Below, one piece after another: positions 7,269 to 13,585 of a DNA stretch of 14,542 nucleotides. A model generated the notes under the pieces. That model saw only the letters and a program-made list of their open reading frames with translations, did not search any database and was not told the origin of the DNA. Both the position numbers and the translations under genes were made by a program. Location: the NCBI RefSeq assembly GCF_052216985.1, contig NZ_JBQOUY010000039.1, positions 1 to 14,542 of the forward strand, given 5' to 3'. The first letter of the stretch is position 1, and every line of letters begins with the position of its first letter. The DNA is from Acidaminococcus fermentans_A (lineage in GTDB: Bacteria; Bacillota; Negativicutes; Acidaminococcales; Acidaminococcaceae).

Positions 7269-8099
7269 ATGGAACAGCAGGTGGTGCTGGTAACGGGAGC
7301 CAGCAGTGGAATCGGCCGGGAAACGGCCATCCTCCTGGCTAAAACAGGCCATGTGGTCTATGGAGCTGCCCGGCGGCTGGAAAAACTCAAGGAACTATCC
7401 AAATACGGCGTGATCCCTCTTGTCCTAGATGTGACCAAGGACTATTCCTGTCAGAATGCACTCCAGCAGATCCTGGATCAGCAGGGGACTCTGGATATCC
7501 TGATCAACAATGCCGGCTACGGATCCTATGGAGCTGTGGAGGATGTCCCTCTTACGGAAGCCCAGCGGCAGCTGGATGTGAATGTTTTTGGAGCCATCCG
7601 GCTGACCCAGATGGTCCTGCCTTTGTTCCGACGGCAGCACCGGGGCCGGGTGATCATGATTTCTTCTATCGCTGGCCGGGTGACCGGTCCTTTCGGAGGC
7701 TGGTACCATGCCAGCAAATATGCGCTGGAAGCCTTGAGCGATGCTTTGCGGATGGAAACAGTCGGCCAAGGCATCTGGGTGAGCATCGTGGAACCAGGGC
7801 TGGTACGGACCCCCTGGGGCCATATTGCGGCGGATCATCTGGCCGCGGCCTCCCGGCGGGGCCCCTATGCCAAACTGGCGGAGCAAGCAGCTCGGGGAAT
7901 CCACCGGCTCTATGACAAAAAATGGCTTACCCGTCCAGCCGATGTGGCGAAGACCATTTTCTTGGCTGTGAATGCAGCCCAGCCTCAGGCCCGCTATCTG
8001 TGCGGGAAAGATGCCTACCTGCTGCTGGCACTCCGCACCCTTCTGCCCACCGGGATCTATGACCTGGCAGCCCGCTGGGTGATGAAAAAATTAGCGTAG
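7269..8099 (+). CDS. Classical short-chain dehydrogenase/reductase
   Basis: A 276-aa NAD(P)-dependent oxidoreductase with a Rossmann fold. TGASSGIG (residues 9-16) binds the cofactor, NNAG is at 80-83, and the catalytic set is Ser133, Tyr146 and Lys150 (YHASK). An Arg pair just after the second strand (AARRLEKL) suggests NADP(H) preference, as in many SDRs. The C-terminal 80 residues are longer and more hydrophobic than in the minimal SDR, as in 'oxidoreductase' members acting on lipid-like or bulky substrates. GAGGAGG precedes the ATG; it is tightly spaced with the GNAT gene (13 bases) and the permease (11 bases). Confidence 0.93.
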   Translation: MEQQVVLVTGASSGIGRETAILLAKTGHVVYGAARRLEKLKELSKYGVIPLVLDVTKDYSCQNALQQILDQQGTLDILINNAGYGSYGAVEDVPLTEAQRQLDVNVFGAIRLTQMVLPLFRRQHRGRVIMISSIAGRVTGPFGGWYHASKYALEALSDALRMETVGQGIWVSIVEPGLVRTPWGHIAADHLAAASRRGPYAKLAEQAARGIHRLYDKKWLTRPADVAKTIFLAVNAAQPQARYLCGKDAYLLLALRTLLPTGIYDLAARWVMKKLA

Positions 8100-8110
8100 G
8101 AGGCGGTGGC

Positions 8111-9031
8111 ATGGATATCTTACGTTTGGGGAATCTGCAGCTTTCCCTGTTCCTTCTGATCTTGACCGGCCTTTTCCTGCGGAAAAAGGAAATCGTGGAC
8201 GAACCGGGAAAACGCTGCCTGACCGATGTCTGCGTCAATGTGATCATTCCCTGTAATATCATCAAATCTTGTTTGATGCCCTTTGAAGGGAATATCCTGG
8301 TCACCTTTGGGCGGATCCTGGCTGCCGGAGCTTTGCTCCAGATGATTTTCATGGGGTTGAACCACTTCCTGTTCAACCGATATCCGGATACCCAGAAAAA
8401 GGTGCTCCAGTACGGCACCCTTGTATCCAACAGTGGATTTTTGGGATATCCTGTGGCAGAAGGGGTCTATGGTGATCTGGGGCTTTTCTATGCTTCTGTT
8501 TTCCTGATCCCGCTGCGGATGGTCATGTGGTCGGTAGGGACCAGTTATTTCATGCCCTGTCAGGAAAGCCGGAAAGAGGTCCTGCGGAAAGTCTTGACCC
8601 ATCCCTGCCTGATCGCCGTCTATATCGGTGTGTTGCTTATCGTTACTCAGGCACAGCTGCCGGATTTCCTGATCTTGACTGTGAAATATATCGGCAGCTG
8701 CAATGCAGCCATCACCATGTTCATCGTAGGGACCATCTTGGCTGATGTACCCCTCTTGACCATTTTCAACCGGGACAGCATCTTCTACAGCATCCTGCGT
8801 CTGCTCCTGTTGCCGGCCCTGGCCTGGGGCGTCAGTATCGTCCTGGGCCTGGATAAGGTGGCTACAGGGATCGCTGTGCTGATGACGGGGATGCCAGCCG
8901 GGGCTACGACGGCCATCTTTGCCGCTCGCTATGGCAGCGATGCTCCGTTTGCCACCAAGCTGACGGTCTTGTCCACCTTGCTCAGCATGGTCACCATCCT
9001 GTTCTGGTGCGCTGTGCTTCCAGAGCCGTGA
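8111..9031 (+). CDS. AEC-family (auxin efflux carrier-type) permease
   Basis: A 306-aa inner-membrane protein with about ten hydrophobic segments. LVSNSGFLGYPVAEGVYG and the late MPAGATTAIFAARYGSD are the paired broken-helix motifs of the AEC/BART superfamily, which includes malate and malonate permeases and plant PIN proteins. The length is typical. TAGGAGG sits directly upstream of the ATG. Last gene of the GNAT-SDR-AEC operon, so it may export or import a compound handled by the two enzymes; direction and substrate cannot be inferred. Confidence 0.9.
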   Translation: MDILRLGNLQLSLFLLILTGLFLRKKEIVDEPGKRCLTDVCVNVIIPCNIIKSCLMPFEGNILVTFGRILAAGALLQMIFMGLNHFLFNRYPDTQKKVLQYGTLVSNSGFLGYPVAEGVYGDLGLFYASVFLIPLRMVMWSVGTSYFMPCQESRKEVLRKVLTHPCLIAVYIGVLLIVTQAQLPDFLILTVKYIGSCNAAITMFIVGTILADVPLLTIFNRDSIFYSILRLLLLPALAWGVSIVLGLDKVATGIAVLMTGMPAGATTAIFAARYGSDAPFATKLTVLSTLLSMVTILFWCAVLPEP

Positions 9032-9032
9032 A

Positions 9033-9078
9033 AAAGGGGATGTGAAAAAATGAAGAATCATTTTTTTATATCCCCTTT
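9033..9078 (+). terminator. Long hairpin after the AEC operon
   Basis: A 21-bp stem (9033-9053 with 9058-9078; core GGGGATGTGAAAAAATGA) and a 4-base loop. In plus-strand RNA every position pairs, two of them as G-U; in minus-strand RNA those two would be A-C mismatches. This points to selection on the plus transcript. The tail is only UUUGG, so it may act as a weak terminator or 3'-end stabiliser. A near-identical stem occurs at 10297-10341. Confidence 0.7.
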
Positions 9079-9080
9079 GG

Positions 9081-9108
9081 CCTCGGGTCGCGAGTCGTGA
9101 GTCGCGGG
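9081..9108 (-). repeat. Heptamer array, left inverted copy
   Basis: Read on the minus strand, four consecutive 7-bp units, CCCGCGA, CTCACGA, CTCGCGA and a degenerate CCCGAGG, follow the CYCGNGA pattern. It is the inverted partner of the array at 9204-9224 and starts three bases after the long hairpin at 9033-9078. Confidence 0.75.
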
Positions 9109-9225
9109 CTTGTTAGAGCAGCCCGAAAATCCGATTTTCCAGATTTCATTTGATTTTCTCTTATCATTCTATAGAAAAAGAACAAACGGATTGAACGTCC
9201 AGGCTCGCGACCCGTGACTCGCGAC
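9087..9225 (+). repeat. 24-bp imperfect inverted repeat enclosing an AT-rich spacer
   Basis: Positions 9087-9110 pair with 9202-9225: 19 of 24 are Watson-Crick and four of the five differences are G-U pairs in plus-strand RNA, leaving one A-C mismatch. The 91-base loop contains two smaller hairpins, CGGGCT/AGCCCG (9105-9110/9120-9125) and GAAAATC/GATTTTC (9125-9131/9133-9139). It could be a structured RNA 3' region or a small non-autonomous repeat. No ORF lies inside. Confidence 0.65.
9204..9224 (+). repeat. Heptamer array, right inverted copy
   Basis: Three tandem units CTCGCGA, CCCGTGA, CTCGCGA on the plus strand, same family as 102-133 and 9081-9108. It ends two bases before the terminator hairpin at 9227-9252. 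Confidence 0.75.
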
Positions 9226-9226
9226 A

Positions 9227-9258
9227 GGGGGTGTGAATTTTTTCACACCCCCTTCTTT
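9227..9258 (+). terminator. Terminator hairpin facing the alpha/beta hydrolase gene
   Basis: A perfect 11-bp stem GGGGGTGTGAA/TTCACACCCCC (9227-9237 with 9242-9252), TTTT loop and a TTCTTT tail. The U-rich tail is on the plus strand, so it stops rightward transcription; the hydrolase stop codon (9257-9259) overlaps the tail. The same relation to a minus-strand gene is seen at 153-189. Confidence 0.85.
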
Positions 9259-10198
9259 ACAGCGTATCCAAAAAACTCCCCACTGCCCGGGCATACCCTC
9301 TGGGATTGTCCATGATTTCATTGGCGTGGCCGGAACCTTCGAAGTAGATCAGCTTCTTATTGGCACTGGTACACTGGGTCATCAGTTCTTCTGCGATATG
9401 GGGCGGGATCAGCCGGTCTACATCGCCGTGGAGGAACAAGACCGGTGTGGTCATCCGCTGGACACAGGAGGCAGGATCAACATCCCGTAGGGTCTTCCGG
9501 GTATGGTAATACATAGAAGCCTGGAAAAAAGGCTTCAGGACCTCCATCCCGGTAAGGATCCGCTGGTCATCCGTATAGTTCATAAGCTTTTCCTGGCCCA
9601 ATTCCAGCACATTTCCGTAGGAACTGTCCGCTACATAGAATCGCATCTCCCGGCCCTGAGGGCTTCCTGCATAGATCAGGCTCATGGCAGCCCCCAGGGA
9701 GATCCCGTGGAAGCCGATAGAAGTCTTGGGGTCTTCCTGACGGAGCAGGGCTACCCAGCTGTCCATGTCTTCCACATCATGGATACCCCAGTCATTGGTG
9801 CTGCCATCGCTTTCCCCATGGCCCCGGATATCCGGCATCAGCACATTGTACCCTTTTTCCAGATAGATCTGGGCATAGGGGACACACATGGTCCGGTTCT
9901 GGTATAATCCATGGAGCAGGATGACGGTATCGTGGCTTCCCGAGGGATTTTCAATGTAAGTGCCCCGGAGCCGGGTCCCATCTTTGGAATGGACCTGTAC
10001 CCGCTCCCAGCCGTATTTCCGTTCCAGGGCGTGGATGGTGTCCAGATCGTCCCGATGGTTTTCGATGGCCAGTAGTTTATCCCAGGGTTGGGTGAACAGC
10101 TGCTGATAAGCTGTGTTCCCAGCATAGACTCCTGCCCCAAAGAGCAGCAACAGAGTCAGAAAAACGAGATATTTGATGAAGTTCCAAAGGAAGCGCAT
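9257..10198 (-). CDS. Membrane-anchored alpha/beta hydrolase
   Basis: A 313-aa serine hydrolase-like protein. Residues 9-27 are a single N-terminal hydrophobic segment (signal anchor), so the catalytic domain is probably outside the membrane. The alpha/beta-hydrolase core shows the oxyanion HG in LLHGLYQNR (94-102), PDIRGHGESDG, the nucleophile elbow G165-I-S167-L-G169, D261 in HGDVDRLIPP, and H291 in GSGHANE. It resembles the YhfR/BAAT-like 'alpha/beta hydrolase' group of Firmicutes; the substrate (ester, peptide, acyl chain) is unknown. The ATG at 10198 has GGCGG seven bases upstream. A longer form from a TTG ten codons earlier lacks a ribosome binding site and puts charged residues before the anchor. 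Confidence 0.9.
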   Translation of the reverse strand: MRFLWNFIKYLVFLTLLLLFGAGVYAGNTAYQQLFTQPWDKLLAIENHRDDLDTIHALERKYGWERVQVHSKDGTRLRGTYIENPSGSHDTVILLHGLYQNRTMCVPYAQIYLEKGYNVLMPDIRGHGESDGSTNDWGIHDVEDMDSWVALLRQEDPKTSIGFHGISLGAAMSLIYAGSPQGREMRFYVADSSYGNVLELGQEKLMNYTDDQRILTGMEVLKPFFQASMYYHTRKTLRDVDPASCVQRMTTPVLFLHGDVDRLIPPHIAEELMTQCTSANKKLIYFEGSGHANEIMDNPRGYARAVGSFLDTL

Positions 10199-10296
10199 TC
10201 CTTTTCCGCCTTTCTTTGATGCATACAATACTGAATATACATCATAAGCCGAAGTTGAAGAAAAAGTGGGGCAGAAAAGAGAAAAAAAATGAACAA

Positions 10297-10341
10297 AAGG
10301 GGCTGTGAAGAAATGAGAGATTCATTTCTTCACAGCCCCTT
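10297..10341 (-). terminator. Terminator of the sulfite reductase gene
   Basis: A perfect 20-bp stem (10297-10316 with 10322-10341; core GGGGCTGTGAAGAAATGA) with a 5-base loop. On the minus strand it is followed by TTTTGTTC and then another long T-run, directly after the reductase stop (10345-10347). The stem is closely related to the hairpin at 9033-9078. Confidence 0.88.
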
Positions 10342-10344
10342 GTC

Positions 10345-11907
10345 TTAGGCGTACTTCTTCAACAGTTTTAAGAACTCTTCCTCATGATCCGGATACCACT
10401 GGGTGAAAGGCATCTTTGCATCTAGCAGGATCTGGTTCAGGTCTAGGAAAAAGCGGGGCAGCCGGGCGGTGGCGATGAGTCCCAGGGGTTCGCTGATCTT
10501 TTCTTTCCCGTAGGCGTAGCTGCCCCCGGCGTATACCTGGAAGGCACTGGCCCGTTCTCCGTTCACCAGGGTGAAGGCACCTCGGAAGCCCAGAGCTGCC
10601 AGGGACTGAACCGTACAGGTAGAGGGACAGCCGGAGAAATGGCATTTGGGCAGATATCGGGTATCCACTCCTTGTTCCTTCAAGTAGGCGGCAATCCGGG
10701 CCAGAGTCCCGTGGGAATCGCACAGGCCCTGCTGGCAGACGGTGGCGCCAATGCAGCTGACGGAATGTTCAAAGGCCGTGTGGGCGGTGTCCTTTTCTGT
10801 CAGGGCGGCAATCTTCCGGGCTTCCTCCGCCGTCAGGTTGATGATGTAGCAGGTCTCGTCCGCATTCAGCCGCAACTGGGCTCCTTCCATCTGAGAGACT
10901 GTAGCCAGCAGCTGCCGGAATACTTTCATGTCAGGGACCCCACCCAGAGGCTTGTATTCCACATAGTACAGCCCTTCCTGTTTCTGGCTGTGGACCCGGG
11001 AATCAGCCAGAACCGTATCGTCTTTCCCGCTTTTGCCAAGTGGGGGGATGGATTCCAGTTCCAGACGAGGGATCCCTTCTTCCCGGCAGCGTGCCACGGC
11101 GTCCCGGACAGCCTGCCGGAAGGGGCCTTCTCCCATTTTGGTCAGGATGAACCGGGAACGGGCGGTGCCACGGTGCTGGTAGTCCCCGTATTTCATGTAT
11201 ACGTCCCGGGCATACCCCAGGATGTACCAGGACAGGTCCCGAGGATCCACTTGGGTGTTGATGAGCACCCCGAACCGGCTGCCGTTGACGCCGAAGCCGC
11301 CTCCGGCATATACATCGAAAGTATGACCGGGGCGTGCCACGAAGCCCAGATCTTTGAAAGTGGCATGGCCTTCGTTGTCGATCCCGTTGGAGAAGCTGAT
11401 CTTGTACTTCCGGGGCAGTTTCAGCTCCGGGATCAGGCTGATAACGAAGCCTGCCGCAGCCCGGATGGCCGGGGTCATATCAAAAGGCTCTCCCGGTTCT
11501 ACACCATGGAGTGGACTGGCTGTGATGTTACGGGGATTGTCTCCGCCGGCTCCGGCACAGTAGATGCCGGCTGCAAAGCAATCTTGGTAGAGTGCCAGAA
11601 GCTCTTTTTCCTGCAGATGATGGAGTTGGAGGGCTTCCCCGGTGGTGAAATGGGCCAGGGTGATGTGGTATTTGTCGATGGCCTGAGCCAGGAAGGCCAT
11701 GTCATCCTGGCTGATGGCTCCGCCGGAAAAACGGAGCCGGAGCATACTGCTGTTGGCACCCCGTTCTCCGTAAGAACCGAACTTTCCGGAAGTCCCTTTG
11801 TATTTGCCAGGAGGCAGTTCTTTGGTATAAAATGCATGGGCCGCTTCCTGGAAAACCGGGAACTGACTGCGGATCTTTTCTTTGGCAGTTTCAGAAATCT
11901 CTATCAA
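10345..11907 (-). CDS. Nitrite/sulfite reductase hemoprotein (siroheme, 4Fe-4S)
   Basis: A 520-aa enzyme of the siroheme sulfite/nitrite reductase family, catalysing six-electron reduction of sulfite to sulfide or nitrite to ammonia in the cytoplasm. The siroheme-coupled cluster ligands are C385-x5-C391 and C427-PST-C431. NPRNITASPLHG and LPRKYKISFS are conserved substrate/siroheme-site segments, and the two ferredoxin-like halves are visible. The start is TTG at 11905-11907, because AAGGAGG lies nine bases before it and the open frame farther upstream has no start signal. It stands alone: no flavoprotein subunit, ferredoxin-NADP reductase or siroheme gene is next to it, so electrons probably come from a separate ferredoxin. 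Sulfite is the more likely substrate in a fermentative anaerobe, but nitrite is not excluded. Confidence 0.92.
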   Translation of the reverse strand: MIEISETAKEKIRSQFPVFQEAAHAFYTKELPPGKYKGTSGKFGSYGERGANSSMLRLRFSGGAISQDDMAFLAQAIDKYHITLAHFTTGEALQLHHLQEKELLALYQDCFAAGIYCAGAGGDNPRNITASPLHGVEPGEPFDMTPAIRAAAGFVISLIPELKLPRKYKISFSNGIDNEGHATFKDLGFVARPGHTFDVYAGGGFGVNGSRFGVLINTQVDPRDLSWYILGYARDVYMKYGDYQHRGTARSRFILTKMGEGPFRQAVRDAVARCREEGIPRLELESIPPLGKSGKDDTVLADSRVHSQKQEGLYYVEYKPLGGVPDMKVFRQLLATVSQMEGAQLRLNADETCYIINLTAEEARKIAALTEKDTAHTAFEHSVSCIGATVCQQGLCDSHGTLARIAAYLKEQGVDTRYLPKCHFSGCPSTCTVQSLAALGFRGAFTLVNGERASAFQVYAGGSYAYGKEKISEPLGLIATARLPRFFLDLNQILLDAKMPFTQWYPDHEEEFLKLLKKYA

Positions 11908-11987
11908 GGATGGATTCCTCCTTTGTATGGTTGTAGTAAGAGGATGCATAGAATAAGAAAAGCATAGCAAATCAAAACTTATAATGC

Positions 11988-12016
11988 AATAGAGTGAAAG
12001 ATAGGGTATGTGTCAA
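11988..12016 (-). promoter_or_regulatory. Promoter of the sulfite reductase gene
   Basis: Minus strand: perfect -35 TTGACA (12011-12016), 17-bp spacer, -10 TCTATT (11988-11993). The predicted leader is about 75 nt and contains the AAGGAGG site before the TTG start. No riboswitch fold was recognised in this leader. Confidence 0.75.
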
Positions 12017-12081
12017 TAAGTTCTCGGTAAAAACTTCATCACAATATATTACAGTATAGTTATTCATTCATGGACCGAAAA

Positions 12082-12291
12082 AAGAGTGTAGTGCACAGGA
12101 ACATAGGGGTACAGGCAAGGCGCCTCTCGTTTTCGTACCATATTTCAAATCCAGACGCGGTGGAGCTCCTGTGAGGAAGAACGTCCCGGCCTCCCAGAGA
12201 GAAAAACTCATCCTGGGTCTGACCTTCCGGCTCCTGGGTAATCGACGTATACCCGCACAGAATGCCTGCAAGGCCGGAGACCAAGAGTGTA
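12082..12291. ncRNA. Candidate structured RNA or small insertion (GC-rich island)
   Basis: A block of high G+C (36 of 60 bases in 12181-12240) lies in DNA that falls to 12 of 60 in 12361-12420. A 9-bp direct repeat AAGAGTGTA (12082-12090 and 12283-12291) bounds it exactly. Inside, successive local stems cover most of the length: GGTAC/GTACC (12108-12112/12135-12139) with inner AGGC/GCCT; GACG/CGTC (12154-12157/12182-12185); CCCAG/CTGGG with inner GAG/CTC (12193-12217); and GGTCT/AGACC with CCGGC/GCCGG (12216-12282). I cannot name an RNA family. Alternatives are a mini-element with target duplication or a decayed gene. Strand is undecided. Confidence 0.4.
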
Positions 12292-12301
12292 CAATTTTCA
12301 C

Positions 12302-12319
12302 ACGTGCAACAGCCCCTTG
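12302..12319. repeat. Unpaired arm of a terminator-type repeat
   Basis: ACGTGCAACAGCCCCTTG closely matches the right arm of the terminator at 153-183 (CGTGCAACACCCCC) and the GGGGCTGT stem family at 10297-10341, but its complementary arm is absent nearby. It looks like half of a terminator hairpin left after a rearrangement next to the GC-rich island. Confidence 0.45.
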
Positions 12320-12369
12320 ATTATAAATTTATAAAGGATTATTCATTTTATTGAAAACGATTTTATATT

Positions 12370-12390
12370 AAGTGCATTTGCGCTTTTTTT
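12370..12390 (+). terminator. Weak plus-strand terminator-like hairpin
   Basis: A 6-bp stem AAGTGC/GCGCTT (one G-U pair) with an ATTT loop, then TTTTT. The orientation would end a plus-strand transcript from the GC-rich island, ahead of the convergent dehydratase gene. It is short, so chance is possible. Confidence 0.35.
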
Positions 12391-12427
12391 CATTTTCAAT
12401 AGAAAAAATGTTGTTTTTTATATATTT

Positions 12428-13567
12428 TTATCTGTCAACAATGGAACCGTCTTCATGCCGGAAGAATTTGCCATAGCGTCCAGTAAAGGGAAAAACTTTA
12501 TCAATATCATCAATGAGTTCAATACCCAGACCTGGTCCATCCGGAATTTGAATATAGCCATTTTTGATGATAAAAGGCTTTTTCATTTCTTTATCCAAAC
12601 GACAAATGCCTTTACTATCTACCGGATATTCTTGGATTTCAAAATTAGGAATACAGGCATCTAACTGGAGACAGGCGGCGGTAGAAACCGGCCCCAGGGG
12701 ATTATGTGGAATGACATAAATCTGTCTGGCTTCCGCTAAAGTAGCGATTTTTTTTCCAGCGGTGATGCCTCCTGCTAGGCACATATCCGGACGGATGTAG
12801 CAAACTTTGGATTGATTCATACATTCATCAAATTCGTTGATGTTGATGAACCGTTCTCCAGTGGCGACTGGTAAATCAATCTGTTCAATGAGCTTTGTCA
12901 TTGCTGGACTGTTGTCTGGAATCGGATCTTCATAAAAATAAGGACGGAATTTGGACAAAATCTTTCCACAGGCGATGGCTTCCGCTAGACGCATGCCTCG
13001 ATGGCATTCAATGGCGATATCCATTTTCCAACCCACTGCGTCTCGAATAGCCTTCAGTTGATTTTCCATCCGGCAGAGTAACTCTGAAAAAGTTTCCCCG
13101 CAGCAGCCATGGACATTTTCTGGATGCCCCATGGAATAGCGGATGGCGGTGAATCCTTCTTTTTTCAGCAGCAATGCTTTGTTTGCCAGTTCTTCTGGGG
13201 ATTCCCCTTTAAAATTTACATAGATTCGAGCTTTGTTACGGACTATGCCACCTAGCAGTTGATAAATAGGAACGTTGAAATATTTGCCTTTGATATCCCA
13301 CAGTGCGATGTCGATACCAGAAATGGCGGCGGTGACCACAGAACCCCGGAAATGCATACAGCGAGTCAGTCCATCGTAAATATATTCGATATTCATGGGG
13401 TCCAATCCAATAAGATGGTGTTCCATGACGTGTATACAGGCTGCGGTAGCCTCTTGATAACACCAGGCTCCACATTCTCCCAGGCCGGTGATACCCGCGT
13501 CTGTGTGGACTTTTACAAAGAGGTAGCGTTCTCCGGCTAGAATAGTATCGATTTTTGTGATTTTCAT
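12428..13567 (-). CDS. Mandelate racemase/muconate lactonizing (enolase) superfamily acid-sugar dehydratase
   Basis: A 379-aa enzyme of the D-galactonate dehydratase-like branch of the enolase superfamily. The capping domain covers about residues 1-115 and the barrel follows. Predicted Mg ligands are E187, E213 (YFYEDP) and E238 (ATGERF). H189 and H288 (VIPHNPLGP) fit the general acid/base histidines of DgoD-type enzymes, and E313 is also conserved. The first ligand motif reads ECH, where DgoD and ManD have an aspartate two residues before the His. The likely reaction is loss of water from an aldonic/uronic-type sugar acid to a 2-keto-3-deoxy acid; the exact sugar is unclear. AAGAGGTG precedes the ATG. 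It follows the permease gene by 18 bases in the same operon and is more AT-rich than the genes at 2751-11907. Confidence 0.88.
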   Translation of the reverse strand: MKITKIDTILAGERYLFVKVHTDAGITGLGECGAWCYQEATAACIHVMEHHLIGLDPMNIEYIYDGLTRCMHFRGSVVTAAISGIDIALWDIKGKYFNVPIYQLLGGIVRNKARIYVNFKGESPEELANKALLLKKEGFTAIRYSMGHPENVHGCCGETFSELLCRMENQLKAIRDAVGWKMDIAIECHRGMRLAEAIACGKILSKFRPYFYEDPIPDNSPAMTKLIEQIDLPVATGERFININEFDECMNQSKVCYIRPDMCLAGGITAGKKIATLAEARQIYVIPHNPLGPVSTAACLQLDACIPNFEIQEYPVDSKGICRLDKEMKKPFIIKNGYIQIPDGPGLGIELIDDIDKVFPFTGRYGKFFRHEDGSIVDR

Positions 13568-13585
13568 ATTGACACCTCTTTTAGA

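Larger units (their letters stand above)
12017..12427. other. Gene-free stretch between sulfite reductase promoter and dehydratase gene
   Basis: No convincing protein gene. Its parts are AT-rich DNA (12017-12070) with a possible plus-strand -10 TATAGT at 12055-12060 but no good -35; the structured GC-rich island (about 12071-12295); an unpaired terminator-like arm (12302-12319); a 14-bp palindrome TTATAAATTTATAA (12321-12334); a short plus-strand terminator-like hairpin (12370-12390); and very AT-rich DNA up to the dehydratase stop. Small frames of 30-77 codons exist in the island on both strands, but none has a ribosome binding site or recognisable protein. Confidence 0.6.

Noticed and set aside
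8120..9061. A 313-codon minus-strand frame opposite the AEC permease
   Set aside because: Gln/Asp/His-rich shadow of a hydrophobic membrane protein; no start signal.
9081..9224. CRISPR-like repeats
   Set aside because: The repeats are 7 bp and directly tandem without unique spacers, and the two arrays are inverted to each other; no cas gene is present.
10639..11967. A 442-codon open frame on the plus strand opposite the sulfite reductase
   Set aside because: It lies entirely antisense to a gene with clear catalytic motifs, has no ribosome binding site or recognisable protein, and is explained by the codon pattern of the real gene.
12151..12185. T-box or cobalamin riboswitch resemblance (CACCGCG on the minus strand, CTGTGAGG on the plus strand)
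   Set aside because: Only short fragments match; the T-box GGGTGG-ACC core and the cobalamin conserved boxes are absent, and no suitable gene follows in the right orientation.
12210..12240. SRP RNA-like GCCGGAAGGT tip on the minus strand of the island
   Set aside because: It has a GGAA tetraloop but lacks the AGCAG internal-loop sequence and the long flanking helix of bacterial SRP RNA, and it is not placed near the centre of the island.
12060..12301. Two overlapping minus-strand frames of 74 and 77 codons in the GC-rich island
   Set aside because: No ribosome binding site, no familiar motif, and two overlapping frames are equally good; the region's stems point to structure rather than coding. 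A decayed gene cannot be fully excluded.
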